64,000 bases of DNA from positions 1 to 64,000 of the forward strand of contig JAJGBQ010000002.1 in NCBI GenBank assembly GCA_022457065.1. Reading direction: 5' to 3'. Of this stretch, positions 54,464-64,000 are shown piece by piece (position 1 is the first letter of the stretch; each line of letters begins with the position of its first letter). The translations under genes and the position numbers were made by a program. The notes under the pieces were generated by a model. That model did not search any database. It worked only from the letters and a program-made list of their open reading frames with translations, and was not told the DNA's origin. Source of the DNA: Curvularia sp. ZM96. Its lineage: Eukaryota; Ascomycota; Dothideomycetes; Pleosporales; Pleosporaceae.

Positions 54464-57094
54464 ATGCGGCTCCTCCATTTCGACGCGCTAGGCAGACTGA
54501 TCCTGACAGACTTTCGCGGCAAGCGGATCCCGCCCTACGCTATTCTATCGCACCGATAGGGCGACTCTGAGATTCTTATTGAAGACATATTTAATGGAAA
54601 CTACAAAAAGAAAGAGGAAGGCTACCAGAAGCTACGGTTCTGTGCCGAACAAGCAGCTTAGGACGGGCTGCAGTACTTCTGGATTGACACATGCTGCATC
54701 GACAGATGGAACAACAGTGAGCGCTCTAAGGCGATCAACTCGATGTTCCAGTGGTACAAGAATGCGCTACGATGCTACGTTTTCTTGTCAGATGTGTCAG
54801 CATCGACCTCGACCTCGACAGGATCTATCTTATGCAGGGACTGGAACGTATCGCTTCGGCGAAGCAAGTGGTTCACTCGCGGATGGACGTTGCAGGAGCT
54901 GATAGCGCCAGCATCTGTGGAGTTCTTCTCGTGCGAAGGGCAGCGCATAGGCGACAAAACATCTCTTGACCAACTACTGCATAGCATCACCGGCATTCCG
55001 CTTGCAGCGCTACGCAACTGTCCCCTCAACCAGTTCACTATAGATGAGCGCATGCGATGGGTCAGCGGTCGCGAAACGACCGAGACAGAAGATATGGTAT
55101 ACTGCCTGCTTGGACTGCTTGGCGTCTCTATGCCTGCAACCTATGGCGAAGGAAGGGAGAGTGCGTTGGAAAGACTGCAGGCTGAAGTGGAGGGAGCCGG
55201 CCGCGCACCGTCGATCATTCCATTCGCGCGCAACAAGTCTTTTGTAGGTCGCGAACTACAGCTCGCTGAACTAGAAGCGAAGCTCTTTAGCAACACACAG
55301 ACTACCTCGACGCTTGCAATAGTCGGGCCTGGCGGAACGGGTAAATCGCAGCTCGCGCTTGAGGTCGCACACAGAACACTAAAGAAACACAAGCACTGCT
55401 CAGTCTTCTGGATCGATGCAAGTGACAAAGACAGTCTCGACCAGTCCTATACTAGTGTTGCACAGAAGCTTGGCGTTCCTAGTTGTGACGGTGACCAGGC
55501 AGATATAGAGCAGATCGTGAAACGTTGCATAGCAAAGCTGAGTACGCGGCAGTGTTTACTGATCTTCGACAACGTCGAAGGCACAACTGTCCAGCATGGT
55601 GGCTCGTCAACGGCAGAAGCTGCAAACTTAGCCGACTTTCTGCCGCACTCTAAGTTATGTTCTGTCATTTTCACGACAACAGAAAGCGACACGGCTAAGA
55701 CACTTGCTCCACAAGATGTGGTAGCTCTGCGTGAGCTGACGTCTGACACGGCGCTGAGAATGTTGCAATCCCGTTTGACAACGCCGCTCTCTAATGCTGA
55801 GCAGCCTGCAGCCATACACTTGCTAAGAGAACTATCGCAGCTGCCTCTAGCAGTGTCGCAAGCGGCAGCGTGCATGAACGCAAGTAATATGACAGTGCAG
55901 CAGTACCAAGCACGACTACACGACCACGACCAAGCAGCTCTTGAGCACAGCAATGACTTGCGTGAAGGCGAACAGGGAGAGTCTAGTCTGAGAAAGGCTG
56001 TAGCTACTACACTATCTCTTTCTATAGGTCAAGTCCGGCAGAGCAACGCCATTGCTGTAGAGCTGCTTTACTTTGCTGCGTGCGTAGGCCGAAAGGACAT
56101 TCCGCTCGATCTGCTTGAGGCAGCTTCGCCGCAGGCCCGTGTAGATGCGATCATGATACTTGACAGGTATGCGCTCATCACAAGACGACCTGCTGAGTCA
56201 GCATTTGACGTGCATCGATTGGTGCACTAAGCCTTACGAGAGCAACTGCAGGTGCAGGGACGGCTTCACGAATGCACTCAGCGTACAGTCACGCGGCTGC
56301 TCTAGGTATTTCCGAACAATGATTACAGTAACAGAAGCAAATGGAGGCGACTGCTGCCGCACGCTCAATATGCACTGTCGCATAGTGAGAAGAACGATGA
56401 CGAGGAGGGAACAAAACTTGCAGAAGATTGCGCTAGGGCCCTGCAGAGCGATGGACAATACAAGAGGGCTGAAGAGCTCTATATGCAAGTGATGGAGTCG
56501 AGGAGGAGAGTACTGGGTAGCGAGCACGCCCACACGCTCACCAGCGTCAGCCAGCTCGGGTCGGTGCTGGAGAGCCAGGGCAAGTACGAGGAGGCAGAAG
56601 CGATGCATCGACGAGCGCTGGAAGCAACAGAGAAGGTACTTGGGCGCGAGCACCCCTACACGCTCACCAGCGTCAGCAACCTTGGGTCAGTGCTAGAGAG
56701 CCAGGGCAAGTACGAGGAGGCAGAAGCAATGCATCGACGAGATCTAGAAGGATCTGAGAAGGTGCTTGGGCGCGAGCACCCCGACACGCTCACTAGCGTT
56801 AGCAACCTTGGGTCGGTGCTGTTGAAGCAGGGCAAGTACAATGAGGCAGAAGCGATGCATCGACGAGCGCTGGAAGCAAGAGAGAAGGTGCTTGGGCGCG
56901 AGCACCCCGCCACGCTTACTAGCGTGTACTGCCTTGCTCACCTGCTTGCGACGCTCTGTAACTACAAGGAATCTCTTAATCTATACAACAGGGCGTGTGA
57001 CGGGTACAGCGTTGTCCTTGGAGAGCACCACCCTACTACCCGAGCATGTCGCCAACACTGTAGCGAAGTACTTTTGTCATGTAAGCAGTCTTGA
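54464..57094 (+). pseudogene. NLR3: HET - NB-ARC - TPR receptor with four premature stops
   Basis: One continuous frame of 876 codons from ATG 54464, closely related to NLR1 in the first 600 residues: HET domain (IPPYAILSHR, YFWIDTCCIDR, WFTRGWTLQEL), FVGRELQLAELEAKL, P-loop VGPGGTGKS, Walker B CLLIFDNVE. Four in-frame stops interrupt it: TAG 54557-54559 (NLR1 has Trp), TAG 54659-54661 (NLR1 has Gln), TAA 56228-56230 and TAG 56303-56305. There is no frameshift. The first two are explained by single CpA-to-TpA changes on one strand or the other, the others fit CAA/CAG to TAA/TAG, so RIP is the likely cause. The C-terminus has about four TPR units of a different type from NLR1 (GKYEEAEAMHRRALEATEKV). 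Confidence 0.92.
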
Positions 57095-57390
57095 CTAGCA
57101 AGTTTCAGATGGAGAGGTCGAAGCATAGGAGAAGCTAAGCGAGTAGTATTTAAGTATTCAGCTAGATGCATAGCTTTGTGCAAGGGCCAGTAAGCCTGCC
57201 TTTCTCTTTTACCTTATTAGTGTATTTAGCAGCATGGCAAGTTCGTTTTAGTTAGAGTATATTATTGTACCAAAGTACTTAGTAGCTTCGCATAATAAGG
57301 GTTGCGCGCACTAGACATTGGGAACTTAAGACTATGCTATGATTACTTGTAGCGTCGGGAATAATAGCAGCCCGAAATATCACTTTCAGC

Positions 57391-57868
57391 GCCGCAACCC
57401 CCAGCCACAGTGCGCAGTAAGAGTTGCAGACATCTCAGCACGCTACTGTAGCTGAAAGCTCGCTTAAGACGCACGGCCGGGCAGCTGCGTTGTGACGATT
57501 CTACCTTTCGCGCGGAGAAATTGCCGGACTGCACACTCCATGCCTTAAATTGACTTTCTGGGGCGAGAGTCTTCATCTTCGCCTTCTCAGCTCGCTCTCT
57601 GATCTGCCGAGCTCTTGGCGAATGTACGTAGCCGCAAACGAGCAGGGGGGTTCTTAGAGAGGGTTGGTCGACAGCACTAACAAAAAGAGCGACAGCACAG
57701 TTAGCAACGCGTTCTCTGATGTCGGATGGGGATGCAGTAGGAGGACTAGTGCTAGAGTATAGATGCACATTGAACCGGCCAATTTACATATATCGTGTGA
57801 GCATGCCGGGCGTCCGGAAGAAAAAGTGTCCCGTTACACCGGGCGTCCCGGCACGCGAGGATTGACAT
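57391..57868 (-). repeat. Right TIR of the NLR3 element, with diverged TIR frame
   Basis: 478 bases, colinear with the left arm but much more diverged. The minus frame 57768-57343 (141 codons, GTG first, no ATG) keeps the pattern of the TIR frame: VHLYSSTSPPTASPSDIRER, VSAVDQPSLRTPLLV, RERAEKAKMKT, SVQSGNFSA, so reading-frame similarity survives over a large DNA distance. Confidence 0.8.
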
Positions 57869-57891
57869 TACTGGAGTAATGTCCCTCCCTA

Positions 57892-58735
57892 CGTCACGCA
57901 AATCCCCCTGTGCCGCAAGAAAAGAAGGGTACTTTATCCTCGGGACACGTCATCTCTATACACGCGTTGTTTTTGTGCTCTCTTTATAGATAGGTCCTGT
58001 TTTTTCCTTCTTCTATAGGTGTAACTAAATATCTCTCCTTATAAAAATTACTATCTTATTGTTGAACCCGCGCTGATGCGCAAAAGACACCTTTTCTAGA
58101 GCAGAGTAGTAACACCGCTATAGATAACCTCTATTAAGCTGTATTGCACCTCCTGTACTTAAGAATAAATTTGCATGCACTGAGGAAGCCTTTAGCCATG
58201 CTGTAGAGCTAATCCTAGCCCTTAGTGCGGCGTGGCGCTCATATTTGTGCGTAATCGCCATCCCTGTTGGTACTTCTCCAGCGAGCAGCTTCCGCATATA
58301 ATTAGTATAGGACCGCCTACGGCGTAATTTTCTTTAGGCTAAGCTTGTGGCTTTAAAGCCCTGTGGCTGTGTAAGCTCTAGAACCCTGTTAGTGAGTTAA
58401 AGATTACGTAGTAGTTAGCTTTGGCCTTATAATCACAATCTCTCTTGTGACATAATAACGCCTCGTTAGCCTAAAATATAGAATTAAACCCCATAGAAAT
58501 CTTGCATGTATTATGCTATGATAGGGCTGTGGAGCTAATTAACCCTAGACTGGCTAGTACGGAATGCGCGATAATAGGACTAAATATACTGTTATATTAC
58601 TAACCGCCCTCCTAAGTTTGTAGAGAATAGCCTTAAGAATAAGGGTATTGAGATCGCGGTGCAGTACTAGCGAGATCGTGAGTTCTAAGATACTAAAATC
58701 GCAGGTTCTTTGCGGCACGGGGGGATTTGCGTGAC
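57892..58735. mobile_element. Non-autonomous TIR element, 844 bp
   Basis: Ends CGTCACGCAAATCCCCCTGT on the left and, inverted, TGTCACGCAAATCCCCCCGT on the right, followed by GCCGCA in both arms; TA on each side (57890-57891, 58736-58737). It has no coding frame and lies 23 bases from the right end of the NLR3 element. The TA target and MITE-like build suggest another Tc1/mariner-type family. Confidence 0.8.
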
Positions 58736-58737
58736 AT

Positions 58738-59083
58738 AGTTGTAAGGGCATTTCGATGAACTAACACCCCCCTCTAAGACATGTTATTGTATAAAGTCAA
58801 TATTCTCAACATACATCGAAGCATAAAGATTTAAAAAGGCCCTACATCTATCTAACGTCACTTTCTTGAGCCAATTAGCAAAGCCAGACCCTTCCTAGTT
58901 ACTTGGGTCTCACTCACAGCCGAGCTTGGCCAGCGCGTTGTACCCTTCACACGTCGTTCGTCATTTTTTCGAGTTCTGTAGGGTGGTTGACTTCTTGATG
59001 GAATATTTTAAGGTTAACTATCTAGAGTGTTCGATTAGTGGGTGCGAGAAATATTGTGCTCGTCGAAGAATCAAGGAAACACA
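58738..59083. other. Intergenic, nothing recognised
   Basis: No gene supported between the two small inverted-repeat elements. Confidence 0.5.
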
Positions 59084-59214
59084 ACGTCCGTATCTGTGTG
59101 CCGAAAATGACTAATCGGATCGCAAAGGATATGAAAAGTTTATCATTCTTGCGATCCGATGCGTCATTTCCGTCACAGAGATCCCGGCACACCGAGACGA
59201 ACGTTACTGGACAC
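59084..59214. mobile_element. 131-bp foldback MITE with NLR-element-like ends
   Basis: Palindromic throughout: outer arms ACGTCCGTATCTGTGTGCCG (59084-59103) and inverted ACGTTCGTCTCGGTGTGCCG (59195-59214), then AATGAC/GTCATT, then a perfect 12-base pair ATCGGATCGCAA (59114-59125) and TTGCGATCCGAT (59149-59160). The right side is followed by TA; the left by CA. The ends resemble those of the NLR elements (ACGTC..., GTGCCG), so it may be a miniature derivative. Confidence 0.6.
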
Positions 59215-59275
59215 CTATTTGCTGGCTATCACTACCAAATTTCACTATAACTCCCCCCCCCCAATCTCATCAATC

Positions 59276-60535
59276 TCAGGAGTCCGGCAACAGAAGGCGC
59301 ATCTCTCCAAACCCCCATTCCTTCAGATGCTGTTGAACAAACTCAATACAACGTAAAAACGTCTGCTTTCCACCGTGACATGTCCCGCTTTCTAAATGCT
59401 GAGCTAATCCACTAAGAGTTGTGAATTGCTTTCTTCTTCCTCGCTTTTTTTCGGGCCTGCTAGAGCCAAATGAAAGGACGTTACTCGGACAGAGGTAAAC
59501 CTTGTCGCAGTGTACTGGTGAGATCATATGCTGTTGAAGAGCCTGCATTGTACCAAAGGATTTGCGCTTCTTTGGACAAAGTGGACAACGGATTTCGGAC
59601 CCGATCTTGTTGAGCACGTATCTCCTTCCCAGCGAAAGAAGGCTATCCTCAAGCGGCGAACAATCTACCAAACTCCCCCCCAGACTACCTTGAGAGTGTG
59701 TTGGTGTGACCAATGACCATCCATCCGAACTGTCATGAGACGTAATTGACCTCCCGGGATACGGAGGTAAGCCATGTGCCGAGAAATGAGTAGGGATCAA
59801 AGGTGCAAGTGTTGGGAGGGTGTGGATCATATGATCTTTGTCGTACAGTTGAATCATGTCGTAGATGTCATCTCGATCCATGCCTGAACAGCACTTTCCG
59901 CTTTCCAGATGGTGCAGCAGAGCCGACGGCGCACCGAACTTTCCTTTGCATCCCTCTCCCACAGGACAACTTAGAGCGCTGAGTGGCTTGTGCTTTATTG
60001 ACTCACAATGTTGTTGGAGAGACTGAAGAGATGGAAACGTTCGCCGACATATTTTGCATGCCTGATAATCTGCCATCACTGCATTGGCTGTTTGAGTCTT
60101 TCTTGCATTGCTATGGGGCTTCTGCTGGAGAGGCTTCCGATGGGCACGGCTCGCCATGTGTGCGTTTAGGGCATGGATATCTTTGAAGGAGATGTCACAG
60201 TTGCAACACCGGTACTCTGAAGCATGGAGCTCTGCCTTGCAGTGACTTTTCCAAGCACTCTGGCTTTCGAAGGGAAGGTCGCATTCCGAACAGAAACCGT
60301 GCCCCGTGGTAATGCGGTGGTCTTCAAGGATGTCCAGGCGCTCGCAGAGCTTGCCGCAATAGCCACATTTGCGAATGATATAGTCGTACTGCATCAATAG
60401 GGGATGCCTGCAACTATCACTGCAGACGTGTGATGGGAAGTGCCCTCGCGCTCTCCGATGTTCGTCTAGATCAATCGCGTGCGTATAGGTGCGGCCACAG
60501 AAACACTGAAGAAGATTGGCTGAGTGGAGGGCCAT
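59276..60535 (-). CDS. C2H2 zinc-finger protein
   Basis: 419 residues from the ATG at 60535 (MALHSANLLQCFCGRTY); the frame is open to an earlier ATG at 60634, adding 33 hydrophobic residues that I do not favour. Several C2H2 and C2H2-like fingers follow in the first half: CFCGRTY...H, CGYCGKLC...H, CSECDLPF...H, CCNCDISF...H, CKICRRTF...H with HxxxxH spacing, then CP...C...H...C. A Ser/Thr/Pro-rich linker follows, then two more degenerate fingers (CPLCPKKRKSF and SGLAQHLESGTCHGG). Such proteins are usually nuclear and bind nucleic acid; target unknown. Single exon, near the foldback element and outside the NLR elements. Confidence 0.85.
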   Translation of the reverse strand: MALHSANLLQCFCGRTYTHAIDLDEHRRARGHFPSHVCSDSCRHPLLMQYDYIIRKCGYCGKLCERLDILEDHRITTGHGFCSECDLPFESQSAWKSHCKAELHASEYRCCNCDISFKDIHALNAHMASRAHRKPLQQKPHSNARKTQTANAVMADYQACKICRRTFPSLQSLQQHCESIKHKPLSALSCPVGEGCKGKFGAPSALLHHLESGKCCSGMDRDDIYDMIQLYDKDHMIHTLPTLAPLIPTHFSAHGLPPYPGRSITSHDSSDGWSLVTPTHSQGSLGGSLVDCSPLEDSLLSLGRRYVLNKIGSEIRCPLCPKKRKSFGTMQALQQHMISPVHCDKVYLCPSNVLSFGSSRPEKKRGRRKQFTTLSGLAQHLESGTCHGGKQTFLRCIEFVQQHLKEWGFGEMRLLLPDS

Positions 60536-62751
60536 TTTGACGATTAGCTTGATGGCAGACGTATCGTTCGTAGTGAGGTAGAAAAGGCAGTGGATGACCA
60601 GGAGTTGAACTGGAAGAACTACTTGTAGGTACATAGATTACCGTCGGCATTTTGTCAACTCCGAGAGCTTGCTACCGTGAAACGCACAGTCTACATACCA
60701 TACAGTATGATACTGCGCTATTGTTTTTCCCCAAAATACCTGGCAGGAGCCTCGCCTAAGCAGGCCATGCATGGAGTAATATTACTGGAAGGCTAATGAC
60801 AAGTGGCGTTCCTGAAAGCGACCCACCCTATGTAGTTGTAGCGCTGACTGTACTACATCCTGACTATTTGACTTCTGACGGACCAGCCCATACGTACTAA
60901 CGTCAGAGCGACCATCTCAAGCCTTGCGTTAGCCGTCTTATTCGTATAAAACCACTTGGGTGGGCCCACAAGTGGTGCATCTGTGCGAATATATTAATAG
61001 AATCTCTAGCCATGCTAACACATATTAGCTATTGTGGCAACGTCGCACACGTTGTTGTCGTGGGGTTTAGCACTGGCTTTGTGAATGTAGAAGGACGCTA
61101 ACATTGATCAGATGACCACAGGTGGTTTACCTCCAGTACAGTCGTTAGCGATTGAGGCTTCACCCTTACACGCAGCTGCGCAGCGGTTTCGAACAGCCCC
61201 ACCTTCCATACAGAGCTTAGCGTGAGAAGTCAGCTACAGAGCGACCAATACGATTTATCAATCCTCAATTTTATGATGATTGGACTATTGGAATGCTGCT
61301 TGCGGAGGTGAAGCCGCAATCGCTAATGATTGTTCGTCGTGTGCTAGAGGTGCCTTGTCCGAATACCATAGTAACGCTACCGTAGTTGGTCATACCTAAC
61401 GGTTCTGCCCTCGGCTTAATTAGGTTGTGGTTGGCAAACTTGAGCGTGGTCACTGCGTTGAGTTTGGTAGCACTATTTTTTCGACTGCGCAGTATATTAC
61501 GACTTACTACGTACCGTAAGCCATGGCGGGTTTTTTTAAATCATTCATAGATACCTAGCGACTCTGCATTGTTCCGCACGCTATGGCAGCCGCATTACCC
61601 TTGCGGCTGCCACATATCGTTGCAAGGTTTCTAAGGTTTGCAGAACGTCTAAGATTTACTATTGTGGGCAATAAAAGTGTTGTGTTGAGGCTGCATCAGC
61701 GCATTTCTCCTGCGCCGCAGGAAAAGGTCTTTTGTAAAGAAGGCTATGAAGGTAGCAAGACTTTCGTATTTTCTATCTAGAGGACTATTTTCTACTCACA
61801 GGAATCTGAGATACATGGAATAGTAACTCGACGAAATTGTTTTACAGTATGCGTAGAAATATTCCAGGACAAAGTCAAAGAACCGGTTGTTTGTTCCGCT
61901 AGTACAGGGATTGTTCCGTTTCGGTTGAACGCAAGTTAAGGAACTTGTAAGAAAGTACAACTTGATTCCCCCACAACAAGAGTAAACAATGAAATCCATC
62001 CATCCGTATATTCTCATTGCTTTCAGTTCTGCCATGCCGTCGTGCCATGCCGTCCATCCTGCCATCCCACGGATGGTGTGTCTTGGCGGATAGCGGTCAC
62101 GTGATCCTTGCCCCACAAGGGTTATCCTGCTGACAGTGAACCGAGTGAGATTTTCGACCACTCGTGGTCAGCAACTAGGGGAGAGTACTCTTGCGTGTTA
62201 CTTGTGACACGATGCTCGATCTTTGGGCATGCTTATGCCCAAAAGCCGTGCGGAACGACCAGCTCAGCCAAGCCTGCCTAACGCTGTCAGCCCAGTGCGA
62301 CAGCACTTAGAATGGCCTTTCTACGCTGGCTAGTTGGTACTGGTCGCTGCGAAAGGAGATGGACATGTTGCAGACAGACGTGTTTGCGCATGAGGCTATT
62401 ACTCAGCAGTGTAGAGACGAGACGAGTTCTCCAGTGCGAAGCGCTGCCAAGTTTTACTACCTATCTGGATATAGCGAACAGATAATTTGATATTCGTTGC
62501 TTAGCTAGGGCACACTTCAGCCTGCTGATGGGCTTCCACAGACTTTGGGTACCTAGATATGCCTATCACAGAGCATGCCAAGCAGAATTTGTGCCCTTCA
62601 TCCCAAAACGCGCCCTTCTGCCTGCATGTGTGCCCCCTCAGCTTGGCGTATGTCCCTCGAAAGACTGCATCATACAGTAGTACCGGAATGCGCAGTTCTG
62701 TCTGTGTGTGTGTCTTTCGCTGTTAGGGTCTTGTTCTGGCTTGACCTGCCG
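60536..62751. other. Long intergenic stretch, nothing recognised
   Basis: 2.2 kb with only short frames. Small inverted repeats occur (GGCAGCCGCA with TGCGGCTGCC at 61585-61613) but no element ends or family resemblance were found. Confidence 0.5.
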
Positions 62752-62758
62752 TATATAA
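62752..62758 (+). promoter_or_regulatory. TATA box of the gene at 62837
   Basis: TATATAA 85 bases before the ATG at 62837, matching the spacing at 20500 and 52646. Confidence 0.5.
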
Positions 62759-62836
62759 GAGCACAACTTGCTCCCGAGGCATTGCAATCAAAATACCACA
62801 GTCCAGCCATTCTTTTCGATTCACTTTCCATATACA

Positions 62837-63524
62837 ATGGCCGCTGCGAGTTTGAGACTACCTACCCACGGCCTTAACCAGGGGTACCGTTGCAACGAGC
62901 ATAGATCTCCTCGGTATTACCGACTAAAGTGGGACGACTTGACGATACCAGTGGAGGATGTGAAGGATGCCCTGACCAGTAATCTCCCGTACAACTTCTT
63001 TGGTGCTTTTATATCCCTACCCGTGCTCTCCCTACAGGATGCAGAGTGTTTTCCATACGACGCCCTCGATTGGGACGAAAGTGAAGGGGTATACTTTCAA
63101 CGTTCGCTCACACTTCTCGTGGACGCTGGGGTAATAAACAATTGCACGACTACTTCTTGCCAACAACTTGACCTTTCTATACAGCTGGGTGGCCGATACC
63201 CTAGCGTAAGAAGATTCCGCGGGGGCGAACTCCAATTCTACGATAAATATGGTGTCGCCCTACAAGACCGGGAAACAGTGTTCGATCGTGTCTATCGATC
63301 GCAGGGAGATCTACAAGGCTGTGATAGAGAGATGCTTGGACAGCCACTGGTTAAGTGCGTACAGTACGTATGTTTACGCTAATCATTATGTGCGTAAGCT
63401 AAAGTGTAGCAAGTCTGACTACGGCCTATCGCTGCTAGGCAAACACAGCACGACTTCCATGCAGTGGAGGGCGAAGCGAGGAGGAACTATTGAGACTATA
63501 TCTAGGATACCTGGCTTAAAATGA
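62837..63524 (+). CDS. Uncharacterised small protein, probable frameshift
   Basis: Starts MAAASLRLPTHGLNQGYRCN at 62837. The first frame is plausible coding sequence to about residue 155 (LKWDDLTIPVEDVKDAL, FDRVYR), then turns unconvincing. A second frame takes over from about 63304 with EIYKAVIERCLDSHWLSAYS and runs to the stop at 63522-63524. Dropping one G from the GGG at 63303-63305 joins them into about 228 residues. No family recognised. The shift may be a read error or mutation; an intron is less likely as no good splice pair was seen. Confidence 0.5.
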
Positions 63525-63610
63525 TTCCCCGTTATTGTGGATTTCCTTTTTATCGTAAGGGACGTTCCATCGGTGTTTAGCTGCGGCGTGGTTGAGGATG
63601 AAACACTTTC

Positions 63611-63633
63611 GGTGGTGGTGGTGGTGGTGGTGG
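63611..63633. repeat. (GGT)n microsatellite
   Basis: Seven GGT units plus a partial one, between the last gene and the window end. Confidence 0.9.
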
Positions 63634-63639
63634 GAAGCA

Positions 63640-64000
63640 CCTGAGCTACGGTGCTCGGTACTCATGCATATCCTGTAATTTTTCGCTCGTATTCGAAGGG
63701 GTTAAAGTTGTGGATATGAGCGGTAGTCATTGCAGACAATCACATTTTCAAGATTACAAGCCGGTTGAACCCTTATAGTCTATGTTTTCTAATTTGACAG
63801 TGAAATAGCTACTCGCTGCGCGCAGTGCCTCATTTTCCGCGCCAACATGCCCGTATTTCACACTTACACCCCCCTCACTAAACCCAGGTAGTACAGAGTC
63901 CCGACTTCTTGAAATAAAGGGCCTGGATTTGTAGTTCTAGAGGTCACGACAGGAACAGAATGAACGCCACTCATCTGAATGCCTCTTTTGGGCCGGCAAG
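63640..64000. other. Window end, nothing recognised
   Basis: No coding frame or repeat supported in the last 360 bases. Confidence 0.5.

Larger units (their letters stand above)
53591..57868 (+). mobile_element. NLR3-carrying TIR element
   Basis: 4,278 bp, flanked by TA (53589-53590 and 57869-57870). Left TIR 53591-54065 (475 bp) is nearly identical to the NLR1 arms; right TIR 57391-57868 (478 bp) is colinear but clearly diverged. Both outer ends carry GTGCCGGGACGC and CGGTGTAACGGGACAC. The only gene is the receptor, which has RIP-like stops. No transposase, so non-autonomous. Insertion site is the last codons of the gene at 52646. Confidence 0.9.

Noticed and set aside
61796..62161. 121-codon minus-strand frame
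   Set aside because: No domain or neighbour supports it; composition not convincing.

Overview
This window is the end of a chromosome from a filamentous ascomycete, most likely a Pezizomycotina species. The evidence is the TTAGGG-type telomere (C-rich strand at the left edge), a telomere-linked RecQ-like helicase, intense CpA-to-TpA (RIP-type) mutation of repeats, short 42-62 bp introns with CTAAC-like branch points, a chromovirus, a Tad1-type LINE, and HET-domain NLR genes. The first 67 bases look like an Oxford Nanopore adapter plus native barcode, so the contig starts at an untrimmed read end. Several frameshifts fall in homopolymers and may be read errors.

Layout. 1-67 adapter; 68-211 telomere; 212-4290 pyrimidine-rich subtelomeric array; 4297-8745 OrsD/RecQ-like helicase gene (minus), split by two single-base shifts; 8983-9260 a duplicated block with interstitial telomere motifs; about 9390-19196 a heavily RIP-mutated island with a pogo-like element and two partial Ty3/gypsy elements. 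From 19197 the composition is normal: a four-exon double-chromodomain gene (20500-22310), a broken BTB gene (22384-23045), a Tourist-like MITE (23087-23604) and the unmutated 3' end of a chromovirus (about 23830-24811). In 36.9-44.1 kb there are a Cys-rich protein, an intact six-exon cytochrome P450 and a DUF829 protein. The right end holds an uncharacterised gene interrupted by an NLR element, small inverted-repeat elements, a C2H2 zinc-finger gene and a small frameshifted gene.

Main discovery. All three NLR-type genes sit inside separate elements bounded by long terminal inverted repeats and flanked by a TA dinucleotide, as after Tc1/mariner/pogo-type insertion: 24812-36888 (HET-NB-ARC-TPR; TIRs of 475 bp, the right one split by a LINE), 44135-52052 (HET-NACHT-WD40 plus a pogo/Fot1-like transposase; TIRs of about 555 bp) and 53591-57868 (HET-NB-ARC-TPR with four RIP-like stops; TIRs of 475-478 bp). 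The outer ends share the core GCCGGGACGC. One insertion can be read to the base: it separates the last two codons and the stop from the gene at 52646. I read these as a family of transposons that carry fungal immune/incompatibility receptors; the transposase is now dead (in-frame stop, frameshift, first catalytic Asp replaced by Gly).

Insertion order: chromovirus LTR, then the NLR1 element inside it, then the LINE inside the NLR1 right TIR with a 14-bp target duplication. RIP, nesting and repeated TIRs make this a rapidly evolving compartment.
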